DNA of 8,417 bases, from NCBI GenBank assembly GCA_041639705.1, contig JBEQBT010000143.1, positions 1-8,417 on the forward strand, written 5' to 3'. The position numbers and the translations under genes are program-made. Each line of letters opens with the position of its first letter. Within the stretch, counting starts at the first letter, position 1. The notes under the pieces are model-generated. The model did no database searches. It was not told where the DNA came from and saw only the letters and a list, made by a program, of their open reading frames with translations. This DNA comes from JARDZI01 sp041639705 (GTDB lineage Bacteria > Bacillota > Clostridia > Clostridiales > Caloramatoraceae). This document shows positions 1 to 6,111 of the stretch, piece by piece.

Positions 1-445
1 AGTTGACCATGACGTTGAGGGGCCACATGCTCTTATAGGTAGTGATATAGTTAAAAAATATGGTGAGTCACCTGCAATTATTCATGCTGTATCAGCACAT
101 CATAATGATGTAGAGCCACAAACTGTTGAAGCAGTTCTTGTTCAGGCTGCAGATGCAATATCTGCTGCAAGACCTGGAGCAAGAAGAGAAACCTTGGAAG
201 CATATATTAAGAGACTTGAGAAATTAGAAGAAATAGCAAATTCATTTGAAGGCGTTGATAAATCTTTTGCTATTCAAGCTGGAAGAGAAGTAAGAATTAT
301 GGTAAAACCTGATCAAATATCCGACTTGGAAACAATACAGATGTCAAGAGATATCGTAAAGAAAATTGAAAGTGAATTAGAATATCCAGGTCAAATTAAA
401 GTTAATGTAATTAGGGAAATAAGAGCAATTGAATATGCTAAATAA
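1..445 (+). CDS. rny: Ribonuclease Y, C-terminal part (5' end outside window)
   Basis: Reading from base 2, the open frame gives 147 residues that end the protein; the gene is cut by the left edge. RNase Y is a membrane-anchored endoribonuclease that starts mRNA decay in Firmicutes. The visible part begins VDHDVEGPHALIG, which in this family directly follows the catalytic HD dyad, so the metal-binding HD pair itself lies just outside. It then runs through the HD-domain helices (AIIHAVSAHHNDVEP, about residues 25-39; VQAADAISAARPGARRE) and the conserved C-terminal domain (residues about 75-147, ending VNVIREIRAIEYAK). The N-terminal membrane segment, coiled coil and KH domain are not in the window. 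The frame ends at TAA 443-445, directly before an intrinsic terminator, so it is the last gene of its transcript. Family identity is very secure from the C-terminal sequence. Confidence 0.97.
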   Translation, partial: VDHDVEGPHALIGSDIVKKYGESPAIIHAVSAHHNDVEPQTVEAVLVQAADAISAARPGARRETLEAYIKRLEKLEEIANSFEGVDKSFAIQAGREVRIMVKPDQISDLETIQMSRDIVKKIESELEYPGQIKVNVIREIRAIEYAK

Positions 446-457
446 GATATGAATGAA

Positions 458-485
458 AGCTGCACGTTATGCGTGCAGTTTTTTT
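458..485 (+). terminator. Intrinsic terminator of rny
   Basis: CTGCACG (460-466) pairs perfectly with CGTGCAG (472-478) around a five-base loop and is followed by seven T (479-485). The hairpin starts 15 bases after the rny stop codon, a classical rho-independent terminator on the plus strand. Confidence 0.93.
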
Positions 486-506
486 ATAACTACAGATGCC
501 AGTCAC

Positions 507-528
507 TTCACATTTACATTTGTGTGAA
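507..528. promoter_or_regulatory. Candidate operator inverted repeat 1 upstream of the PHP-PadR operon
   Basis: TTCACAT (507-513) faces GTGTGAA (522-528), an inverted repeat with one mismatch and an eight-base gap. The same half-site recurs at 543-549 and 560-566, around the promoter. As a PadR-family repressor is coded in this operon, these sites may be its operators. That is an inference; the usual PadR operator motif ATGT-N8-ACAT has the opposite half-site orientation. Confidence 0.35.
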
Positions 529-538
529 AATGCAAGAA

Positions 539-570
539 ATTATTCATATTACTATGGACATGTGAATAAT
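539..570. promoter_or_regulatory. Candidate operator inverted repeat 2 overlapping the -35 box
   Basis: ATTATTCATAT (539-549) is the inverted partner of ATGTGAATAAT (560-570), 10 of 11 positions, with a ten-base gap. The gap contains most of the predicted -35 box (555-560), so a protein bound here would block RNA polymerase. Its core half-site ATGTGAA repeats the one in inverted repeat 1. The binding protein is unknown; the PadR protein coded downstream is the natural candidate. Confidence 0.45.
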
Positions 571-583
571 TGAGTGCTATATT
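555..583 (+). promoter_or_regulatory. Promoter of the PHP-PadR-aminotransferase operon
   Basis: TGGACA (555-560, one change from TTGACA) is separated by 17 bases from TATATT (578-583), which is preceded by TGC, making an extended -10. This is a good sigma-A type promoter, with a predicted transcript start near 590 and a leader of about 35 bases before the PHP gene. Confidence 0.65.
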
Positions 584-625
584 AATATTGAAAAGTCAAT
601 AATTTATATAAAGATTGGTGAAATT

Positions 626-1471
626 ATGGTCGATTATGATTTACATATTCATACAACTGCTTCAGACGGACTGTTGTCTACAATGGAAATTTTAAAAATC
701 GCAAAAGATAAGGGATTAAGTGGAATATCAATTACTGATCATGATACGATAAGTGCATTGACAGAATGCGATTTTATAGCTAGGAATTATAAAATTGATT
801 TCATACCTGGTATCGAGATTAGTACTGACTATAAAGGTTATGAAATACATATATTGGGGTATTTTATTGATTATACCGATACAGCACTGTTGAGTTTTTT
901 AAATTGGATGCAGCAGACAAGAGAAGATAGAAATAAAAAAATGATTGAATTGCTTCAAGGGCAGGGTTATGTTATCAATTATGAAGAAATTGTTGAAAGC
1001 GTAAGCAATCAGAATAAATCAATTGGTAGACCTCATATTGCAAGGTTACTTATCGAAAAGGGTTACTTTGAAAGCATTAAAGAAGTATTTAGCCAGCTTC
1101 TTGGTACTGGTAAGCCTGCATATGTAAATAGGCTCAAAATCAGTATTGAAGATGCTGTCAGCATTATTATTAAATCAAAAGGCATCCCAATAATAGCTCA
1201 CCCATTGATAAATAGTAAATTTAATGAGAATAATGATTTTGAAAGTTTTGTTAAATTGTGCATTGAGCTTGGAATTAAGGGAATTGAAGTTTTTCATACA
1301 TTACATAATGAAGAACAGGAACAATATTTATTTGAATTGGCTAAAAAATATAAATTGGCTATTACTGGTGGTAGTGATTGTCATGGAGAATTGATTCAAG
1401 GACATTATTTATTAGGAAACAAAGGTGTTACTCTAAGAGAAATGCTTGAATTAAAAATGTTAAAGAGGTGA
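626..1471 (+). CDS. PHP-domain phosphoesterase (TrpH / RNase AM-like)
   Basis: A 281-residue metal-dependent phosphoesterase of the PHP superfamily. Metal-ligand motifs are all visible: DLHIHT (His7, His9) near the N-terminus followed by SDG (13-15), TDHD (37-40), GIEIS (Glu64), His75 in EIHILGY, GRPHIA (His137), the IIAHP motif (His192) and GGSDCHG (Asp251, His253). The GRPHIARLL segment belongs to the insertion typical of the YciV/TrpH branch, whose studied members are 3',5'-nucleoside bisphosphate phosphatases and, in E. coli, the 5'-3' exonuclease RNase AM; 281 residues is a normal length. It has no signal peptide, so it is cytoplasmic. ATG 626 follows GGTGA (617-621) at five bases. It is first in an operon with padR and an aminotransferase. 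The exact substrate cannot be read from sequence: family is secure, nucleotide or RNA-end hydrolysis is inferred. Confidence 0.92.
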   Translation: MVDYDLHIHTTASDGLLSTMEILKIAKDKGLSGISITDHDTISALTECDFIARNYKIDFIPGIEISTDYKGYEIHILGYFIDYTDTALLSFLNWMQQTREDRNKKMIELLQGQGYVINYEEIVESVSNQNKSIGRPHIARLLIEKGYFESIKEVFSQLLGTGKPAYVNRLKISIEDAVSIIIKSKGIPIIAHPLINSKFNENNDFESFVKLCIELGIKGIEVFHTLHNEEQEQYLFELAKKYKLAITGGSDCHGELIQGHYLLGNKGVTLREMLELKMLKR

Positions 1472-1475
1472 CAAT

Positions 1476-1847
1476 ATGTCTGAGGGTAATAATAGAAATA
1501 GGCAATTTCCAAACAAAATAAACACTACAACTATTGTTAAATTACTTATTTTAAATTTATTAATAAAGAAAGATCATTATGGTAATGAAATAATCGATAG
1601 GATTGAAATTTCTTTAAAATATATGTGGCGTCCTAGTCCAGGTATGATTTATCCTCTTTTGAGAAGTATGGAGGATAACCTGCTTATTGAGGGCTGGTGG
1701 GATGAACCTGACAAAAAAACCATACGTCATTATAAAGTAACTGATATTGGAATCAAACATTATGAGAATATCAAATTACTTTGTAAACCAATGCTAGAAG
1801 AGTCACTATCTATTATTGACAGTACAATAAATATTATATATAAATAA
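1476..1847 (+). CDS. PadR-family transcriptional regulator
   Basis: A 123-residue winged-helix protein. After a polar N-terminal tail, the PadR core is visible: helix 1 (about 19-31, IVKLLILNLL), DHYGNEIIDRIE (33-44), the recognition-helix region PSPGMIYPLLRSMEDNLLIEG (53-73) and the wing with its KTIRHYKVTDIG strand (81-92), followed by a short C-terminal dimer helix. Members are mostly dimeric repressors that respond to small molecules or stress and often repress their own operon. The C-terminal part is short, like the smaller PadR proteins. The gene begins four bases after the PHP stop codon, and its ribosome-binding site GAGGTG overlaps that stop (AGG TGA), indicating translational coupling. 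It therefore probably controls the PHP-PadR-aminotransferase operon itself, through the inverted repeats at 507-570. The ligand is unknown. Confidence 0.92.
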   Translation: MSEGNNRNRQFPNKINTTTIVKLLILNLLIKKDHYGNEIIDRIEISLKYMWRPSPGMIYPLLRSMEDNLLIEGWWDEPDKKTIRHYKVTDIGIKHYENIKLLCKPMLEESLSIIDSTINIIYK

Positions 1848-1884
1848 AATTACTGCATTTTTATGTTTTAATGGAGGAAAGAAT

Positions 1885-3069
1885 ATGGAGTTATCAAGAA
1901 AAGGCAAAGGAATATCGTCATCAGTTACACTTGCCATAACTGCAAAGGCTAAAATGCTTAAGGAGCAGGGTGTGGATGTCGTTAGTTTTGGAGCAGGAGA
2001 ACCTGATTTCAATACACCTGAAAATATTCAGGAGGCAGGAATAAAGGCTATAAAAAAAGGCTTTACTAGATACACGCCTGCTTCTGGTATTCTTGAATTA
2101 AAGGAAGCTATATGTAAAAAATTAAATAGTGATAATAATCTTCAATATAAGCCTAGTCAAATCGTTATTTCAAATGGAGCAAAGCATGGTTTATATAATG
2201 CTTTAATGGCTATTTGCAACCCTGGAGATGAAATAATAGTTCCAATACCATACTGGGTTAGCTATCCAGAATTAATTAAATTGGTTGATGCAATACCTGT
2301 TTATATAGAAACAAAAGAAGATGATAATTTTAAGTATACAAAGGCTGCATTATTAAATGCTATTACAGATAAAACTAAAGCAATCATTTTAAACAGTCCC
2401 AATAATCCAACTGGAGTAGTATATACAAAAGAAGAATTAGAAATGATTGCAGATATTGCACTTAAGCATGATTTAATTATTATATCTGATGAAATATATG
2501 AGAAATTAGTATATGGTGAAGTCAAGCATATTAGTATTGCATCATTAAATGAGCAAATAAAAAAAAGAACAATCGTTTTAAACGGGGTATCAAAAGCATA
2601 TGCAATGACAGGATGGAGAATAGGATATACTGCTTCAGAAGAGGAAATTGCGAAGATAATGTCAAATATTCAGAGTCATGCTACTTCAAACCCTAATTCG
2701 ATTGCTCAATATGCAAGTGTTGAAGCATTAAATGGTCCTCAAGAAACGATAGAATTGATGAGGAAAGAATTCGAGAATAGAAGAAATTATATGGTGGAAA
2801 AAATAAATTCAATTTCTGATTTATCCTGCATGAAGCCTGATGGTGCATTTTACGTAATGGTTAATATTACTAAGTTTATTGGCAAAACAATAAAAGGTTT
2901 TGTAATTAACAACTCATTAGATCTCTGTGCAGCTTTGCTCGATGTTGAAATGGTTGCTGCAATACCAGGATCAGGCTTTGGTGCTGATAATTATATAAGA
3001 TTGTCATATGCAACTTCACTTGAGAATATAATAGAAGGGCTTAATAGAATTGAAAATTTCGTAAAATAA
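1885..3069 (+). CDS. aspB: PLP-dependent class I aminotransferase, aspartate aminotransferase-like
   Basis: A 394-residue fold-type I aminotransferase. Visible landmarks: FGAGEPDFNTP (35-45), the YTPASG loop, IPYWVSYPE with the cofactor-stacking aromatic near 123-124, SPNNPTG (171-177; Asn174), SDEIY (201-205; Asp202 contacts the pyridine nitrogen, Tyr205), the PLP lysine Lys237 in GVSKAYAMTGWR, and Arg372 in YIRLSYA for the substrate carboxylate. Lys100 in SNGAKHG sits where the Thermus subgroup Ib aspartate aminotransferase uses a lysine to hold the acidic side chain, which favours aspartate/2-oxoglutarate over aromatic or LL-diaminopimelate substrates. ATG 1885 follows GGAGGA (1873-1878) at six bases. 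It lies 37 bases after padR with no terminator between, so it is the last operon gene. Family is certain; aspartate specificity is likely but inferred. Confidence 0.92.
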   Translation: MELSRKGKGISSSVTLAITAKAKMLKEQGVDVVSFGAGEPDFNTPENIQEAGIKAIKKGFTRYTPASGILELKEAICKKLNSDNNLQYKPSQIVISNGAKHGLYNALMAICNPGDEIIVPIPYWVSYPELIKLVDAIPVYIETKEDDNFKYTKAALLNAITDKTKAIILNSPNNPTGVVYTKEELEMIADIALKHDLIIISDEIYEKLVYGEVKHISIASLNEQIKKRTIVLNGVSKAYAMTGWRIGYTASEEEIAKIMSNIQSHATSNPNSIAQYASVEALNGPQETIELMRKEFENRRNYMVEKINSISDLSCMKPDGAFYVMVNITKFIGKTIKGFVINNSLDLCAALLDVEMVAAIPGSGFGADNYIRLSYATSLENIIEGLNRIENFVK

Positions 3070-3082
3070 ATTAATGAATTGT

Positions 3083-3110
3083 GGGGGAGATTATTGACCC
3101 CCTTTTTTTT
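3083..3110 (+). terminator. Intrinsic terminator of the aminotransferase operon
   Basis: Five G (3083-3087) pair with five C (3098-3102) across a ten-base loop, followed by eight T (3103-3110). It starts 14 bases after the aminotransferase stop codon and closes the PHP-PadR-aspB unit. Confidence 0.9.
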
Positions 3111-3121
3111 ATATATAAATA

Positions 3122-3130
3122 TGATATAAT
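3122..3130 (+). promoter_or_regulatory. Extended -10 promoter of purB
   Basis: TGATATAAT is a perfect -10 hexamer (3125-3130) with the TG extension. The expected -35 position falls in the T-tract of the preceding terminator and has no good match, so the promoter would depend on the extended -10. The predicted leader is about 53 bases; no purine riboswitch or other large RNA structure fits in it. Confidence 0.6.
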
Positions 3131-3189
3131 CATAAATATACGAAATAAAACAATGTTTAATATATTAATGTTCGCTAGGAGATGATGGT

Positions 3190-4620
3190 ATGTATGATTA
3201 TTATGATAGTCCGTTAACAAAAAGGTATGCAAGTAAAGAAATGTCCTTTATTTTCTCTCAAAAAAATAAGTTTACAATATGGAGAAAACTATGGGTAGCT
3301 CTAGCAGAGGGTGAAAAGGAATTAGGATTAAATATTTCTGATGAACAAATTGATGAGCTAAAAGCACATATATATGATATTAACTATAATGAGGCCGAGG
3401 AAAGAGAAAAACTAACTAGGCATGATGTTATGTCACATGTATATGCTTATGGGCTTCAGTGCCCCCTGGCGAAGGGTATAATACATCTTGGAGCTACAAG
3501 TTGTTATGTTGGTGACAATACAGATGTAATTATAATGAAGGAAGGGCTTGAATTAATAAAGAAGAAGGTAATTCAAGTAATGAAAAATTTAAAAGAATTC
3601 TCCTTTGAATATAGAAATATGCCTACATTAGCATTTACACATCTTCAACCTGCTCAATTAACCACAGTAGGTAAGAGAGCATGCCTCTGGCTTCAAGATC
3701 TGCTTTCTGATATAGAATTAATTAATTATACTATAAATAATTTAAAACTTTTAGGCGTTAAGGGAACTACTGGCACTCAAGCTAGTTTTTTAAGCTTGTT
3801 TAATGGAGAGGATGAAAAAGTAAAGCAATTAGATAGAATAATTTGTGAAAAAATAGGGTTCAAAGATAAGTATTATATGGCTACAGGGCAAACCTATCCT
3901 AGAAAGCAAGATGTACATGTATTAAATTGCTTGAGCAGTGTTGCACAAAGTTCATATAAATTTAGTAATGATTTAAGATTATTACAAAACATGAAGGAAA
4001 TAGAAGAACCATTTGAAAAAAATCAAATAGGGTCATCTGCAATGGCATATAAGAGAAACCCAATGAGATCAGAAAGAATATCTGGGTTATCTAGATATGT
4101 AATTATTAATAGTCTTAATCCAGCTATTACTGCATCAACACAGTGGTTTGAAAGAACCTTAGATGATTCTGCTAATAAGAGATTATCGGTTGCTGAAGGA
4201 TTTTTAGCATTAGATGGGATCTTAAATTTATATATGAATATTACATCTGGAATGGTAGTTTATCCAAAAATAATAGAAAAACATATAAATGAAGAATTGC
4301 CTTTTATGGCTACAGAGGACATTCTAATGGAGTCAGTTAAGGCAGGCGGGGATAGGCAGGAATTACATGAAAGAATTAGAATACATTCAATGGAGGCCTC
4401 AAAAGGGGTTAAGGAATATGGCTTGCCTAATGATTTAATTAAAAGAATATGTGGAGATAATGCTTTTAAACTAAATAAGGAAGAACTTCTAAAAGTATTG
4501 AAGCCTGAAAACTATATAGGCAGATCCGGCAAACAAGTTGAAGAATTTATTAATACCTGTATAAATCCAATACTAGAAACTAACCTTAGTGAAGAAGTTA
4601 ATGTGAAAATTAACGTTTAA
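3190..4620 (+). CDS. purB: Adenylosuccinate lyase, long (animal-like) type
   Basis: A 476-residue member of the fumarase/aspartase superfamily. It cleaves fumarate from SAICAR and from adenylosuccinate, acting twice in purine synthesis. Landmarks: SPLTKRYAS near the N-terminus, RHDVMSHVYAYG (77-88, His78), HLGATSCYVGDNTD (99-112), THLQPAQ with the catalytic histidine His151, and the superfamily signature GSSAMAYKRNPMRSER (281-296) whose flexible loop carries the catalytic serine (Ser282/283) and Lys288. Length and loop sequences resemble the about 484-residue vertebrate enzyme more than the 431-residue Bacillus enzyme. AGGAG (3177-3181) lies eight bases before ATG 3190; ATG 3182 is out of frame and rejected. 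It stands alone, with its own promoter and a hairpin behind it, away from other pur genes. Identity is secure. Confidence 0.97.
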   Translation: MYDYYDSPLTKRYASKEMSFIFSQKNKFTIWRKLWVALAEGEKELGLNISDEQIDELKAHIYDINYNEAEEREKLTRHDVMSHVYAYGLQCPLAKGIIHLGATSCYVGDNTDVIIMKEGLELIKKKVIQVMKNLKEFSFEYRNMPTLAFTHLQPAQLTTVGKRACLWLQDLLSDIELINYTINNLKLLGVKGTTGTQASFLSLFNGEDEKVKQLDRIICEKIGFKDKYYMATGQTYPRKQDVHVLNCLSSVAQSSYKFSNDLRLLQNMKEIEEPFEKNQIGSSAMAYKRNPMRSERISGLSRYVIINSLNPAITASTQWFERTLDDSANKRLSVAEGFLALDGILNLYMNITSGMVVYPKIIEKHINEELPFMATEDILMESVKAGGDRQELHERIRIHSMEASKGVKEYGLPNDLIKRICGDNAFKLNKEELLKVLKPENYIGRSGKQVEEFINTCINPILETNLSEEVNVKINV

Positions 4621-4639
4621 AATTTAATTTTTAAATTTT

Positions 4640-4676
4640 ATGAGAACAACTTGAGTTTATACTTGGGTGTTCTCAT
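4640..4676 (+). terminator. Hairpin after purB, probable weak terminator
   Basis: ATGAGAACA (4640-4648) is perfectly complementary to TGTTCTCAT (4668-4676) over nine pairs. The loop of 19 bases can pair further. The bases that follow (GTTCTTTATAG) are only moderately T-rich, so termination strength is uncertain. It lies 19 bases after the purB stop. Confidence 0.55.
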
Positions 4677-4733
4677 GTTCTTTATAGTGATGTATATAAT
4701 GGTATACTTGTTGGTAATGAGTTGTATGGAACC

Positions 4734-4805
4734 TGTCATTCTGAACGCAGTGAAGAATCTTTCCCTGGGGTGTGCTTAAGATTCTTCACTACGTTCAGAA
4801 TGACA
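4734..4805. repeat. Palindromic interspersed repeat, copy 1 (CHSERSEES type)
   Basis: Two 28-base arms (4734-4761 and 4778-4805) are inverted copies of each other with a single mismatch, around a 16-base loop. The left arm begins TGTCATTCTGAACGCAGTGA and reads CHSERSEES in one frame, the spurious peptide often mis-annotated from a repeat found in many bacterial genomes. A second copy is at 7146-7219; the right arms and one more base (4778-4806 and 7192-7220) are identical over 29 bases. No transposase is coded. It is best called a short mobile-type or structural repeat; its mode of spread is not shown here. Confidence 0.85.
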
Positions 4806-4863
4806 ATTTATCGTTGAATGCCAAGCGCTCCACACTACTTTGAACATAATCGTGCATTGTAGT

Positions 4864-4883
4864 AGCCGATGGCCACATTGGCT
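4864..4883. repeat. Small hairpin downstream of the palindromic repeat
   Basis: AGCCGATG (4864-4871) pairs with CATTGGCT (4876-4883), eight pairs including one G-T, with loop GCCA. CCAAGC (4821-4826) is also complementary to GCTTGG (4881-4886), so two alternative folds compete. No poly-T follows and the role is unknown; it may be part of the repeat's extended tail. Confidence 0.4.
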
Positions 4884-4956
4884 TGGGGTATTTGCGGTGC
4901 ATGTGATTTCTACTATTTTTATACACGGCTGTTAAGAGTATTTATTTCTACTTTTG

Positions 4957-4965
4957 TGGTAAAAT
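4957..4965 (+). promoter_or_regulatory. Possible extended -10 promoter of proC
   Basis: TGGTAAAAT matches an extended -10 (hexamer TAAAAT 4960-4965, one change from TATAAT). No convincing -35 box sits 16-18 bases upstream. It would start a transcript about 35 bases before the proC start. Confidence 0.4.
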
Positions 4966-5005
4966 AAAATAATGAAATCTAATTATAAAAGGGAATGATG
5001 CAATA

Positions 5006-5806
5006 GTGATAGGATTCATCGGAGCAGGGAATATGGCAAATGCAATAATAAGGGGAATGTCATCAAAATCTTTTAAATACAAGGATGTTTATATACACAG
5101 TAGAAGTAAAAGTAAAATAGATATACCAATAGATTCAAATATAAAGCTTATTGAATGTAATACTAATATTGAAGTGATTAAAAAGAGTAAGTATATATTT
5201 CTTGCAGTAAGACCAGATATATATGATGATGTACTGCTTGAAATAAAACATGCTATTAATAATGATAAGCTTATAATCACAATGGCAGCTGGGTATGAAA
5301 TAGCACAAGTTAAAAAAATTATAGGCGAACATAAGGTTGTTCGAACTATGCCTAATACACCAGCTATTGCAGGCTGTGGATATACAATAGTAAGTTTTGA
5401 TGATCTAATTACATCCTCAGAGAAGAATGATATAATAGAAATATTAAATACATTCAGTGAGGCCCAAGAAGCTTCAGAGAAGATTATTAACGCATATTCA
5501 GCTATATCGGGAAGTGGACCTGCCTATGTTTTTATGCTTATAGAGGCAATGGCAGATGCAGCTGTTTTGTTGGGCATACCAAGGGAAGAAGCCTACAAGG
5601 CTGTTGAATACACTGTTTTTGGCAGCTCAAAGTTAGCTTTAGATACTGGCATGCATCCAGGAGTGCTTAAAGACATGGTTTGCTCAGCTGGAGGTACAAC
5701 CATAGAAGGTGTAAGAACACTGGAGGAAAAAGGATTTCGAAGCAGTATTATTGAATGTGTTATAAATACATATAAAAAGAACTTGCAAATATCAAACATA
5801 AGATAG
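5006..5806 (+). CDS. proC: Pyrroline-5-carboxylate reductase
   Basis: A 266-residue NAD(P)H-dependent enzyme for the last step of proline synthesis. The N-terminal Rossmann domain begins immediately with MIGFIGAGNMANAI (GxGxxA at 6-11) and contains FLAVRPD (65-71). Next come VVRTMPNTPA (111-120), SGSGPAYVF (168-176) and the family signature DMVCSAGGTTIEGV (223-236) in the helical dimer domain; the usual Pro of SPGGTT is Ala227 here, a tolerated change. Length is normal. The start is GTG 5006, fixed by the canonical N-terminus and by the lack of any ATG upstream in frame. AAGGG (4989-4993) is 12 bases away, longer than usual, and a tiny ATG ATG CAA TAG frame ends on the first base of this GTG. 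It is followed nine bases later by a small membrane protein gene, coupled by an overlapping ribosome-binding site. Confidence 0.97.
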   Translation: MIGFIGAGNMANAIIRGMSSKSFKYKDVYIHSRSKSKIDIPIDSNIKLIECNTNIEVIKKSKYIFLAVRPDIYDDVLLEIKHAINNDKLIITMAAGYEIAQVKKIIGEHKVVRTMPNTPAIAGCGYTIVSFDDLITSSEKNDIIEILNTFSEAQEASEKIINAYSAISGSGPAYVFMLIEAMADAAVLLGIPREEAYKAVEYTVFGSSKLALDTGMHPGVLKDMVCSAGGTTIEGVRTLEEKGFRSSIIECVINTYKKNLQISNIR

Positions 5807-5815
5807 GTGATTTAA

Positions 5816-5974
5816 ATGATACTTAGAAAAATAGCATTTGCATTGATTATTTTATTTTTTATTGTAATTGCTATAAGTATGTATGCAGATTTATTAAATA
5901 CTAAAAAAAATATAGACAAGCAGAGAAAAAAGAATAATATAAAAACAAATTCAAAAAAATCAAATCATCATTAA
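5816..5974 (+). CDS. Small membrane protein of unknown function (52 residues; may be longer by frameshift)
   Basis: ATG 5816 is preceded by AGGTG (5805-5809) at six bases, and that site overlaps the proC stop codon, so the gene is probably translated by coupling with proC. The product has 52 residues: a hydrophobic segment at about 6-23 (AFALIILFFIVIAISMY in its core) and then a strongly basic tail rich in Lys and Asn. This predicts a single-pass protein with the positive tail in the cytoplasm by the positive-inside rule. No family is recognised. The tail contains an in-frame A_AAA_AAA heptamer (5953-5959) five codons before the stop; a -1 shift there would extend the protein to 83 residues. 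Whether this is programmed, a mutation or a base-calling error cannot be told. It lies between proC and the recombinase gene. Confidence 0.7.
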   Translation: MILRKIAFALIILFFIVIAISMYADLLNTKKNIDKQRKKNNIKTNSKKSNHH

Positions 5975-6066
5975 TTATATTAAATAATGAGCTATATACA
6001 TATTTTTATGAAAAAAGTGATGAAGAAATAAGAAGTAGAAGGAAAAAACATTCCGATAAATCCTAA
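5959..6066 (+). other. Possible -1 frame extension of the small membrane protein
   Basis: In the -1 frame from the A7 run, 35 further codons are open, ending at TAA 6064-6066. They read IKSSLIILNNELYTYFYEKS followed by a charged tail rich in Arg and Lys. The composition looks protein-like (acidic DEE, then basic RSRRKK) and there is no start codon of its own. The stop codon falls at the loop of the 6047-6080 hairpin. It may be a trans-frame domain, the remains of an intact 83-residue gene, or chance. Confidence 0.4.
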
Positions 6067-6080
6067 TTTATCGGAATGTT
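6047..6080. repeat. Perfect 15-bp palindromic hairpin before the recombinase gene
   Basis: AACATTCCGATAAAT (6047-6061) and ATTTATCGGAATGTT (6066-6080) are exact inverted copies around the tetraloop CCTA. No T-tract follows on the plus strand, but six A precede it, so on the minus strand it has the form of an intrinsic terminator with a T6 tail. Candidate roles are terminator or attenuator between proC and the recombinase, or a protein-binding site. An ATG inside the right arm (6076) is in frame with the recombinase but is not its likely start. Confidence 0.8.
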
Positions 6081-6111
6081 AGTTGTAAAAAGTGAGGGGG
6101 AGGGAGTTAAC

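Larger units (their letters stand above)
4621..5005. other. Gene-free 385-base gap between purB and proC
   Basis: No credible coding frame is seen on either strand. From left to right it holds an AT palindrome and a hairpin after purB (4640-4676), a 72-base palindromic repeat (4734-4805), a less AT-rich tail of unknown nature (4806-4925) with a small hairpin at 4864-4883, and the probable proC promoter near 4957-4965. No T-box, riboswitch or tRNA pattern was recognised. Confidence 0.7.

Noticed and set aside
486..625. spoVS or another small gene, often found after rny.
   Set aside because: No frame of useful length is present; the stretch is explained by a terminator, inverted repeats and a promoter.
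1806..2525. Minus-strand open frames opposite padR and the aminotransferase gene (about 68 and 74 codons).
   Set aside because: They are shadows of well-supported plus-strand genes and have no ribosome-binding site or recognisable domain.
3111..3189. Purine riboswitch before purB.
   Set aside because: The leader is only about 55-60 bases and lacks the conserved three-way junction sequence.
4734..4760. Coding peptide CHSERSEES read through the repeat arm.
   Set aside because: It is a known kind of spurious translation of a non-coding palindrome; there is no start site or open frame of useful length.
4621..5005. Riboswitch or T-box leader for proC.
   Set aside because: I could find no T-box-like specifier or antiterminator sequence and no terminator with a T-run before proC; the structure seen belongs to a repeat.
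5089..5799. Several minus-strand open frames of 63-68 codons opposite proC.
   Set aside because: Overlapping frames opposite a complete conserved enzyme; hydrophobic composition comes from complementing AT-rich codons.
5986..6032. Short frame starting ATG 5987 (14 codons).
   Set aside because: No ribosome-binding site, very short, and it overlaps the more protein-like -1 frame.
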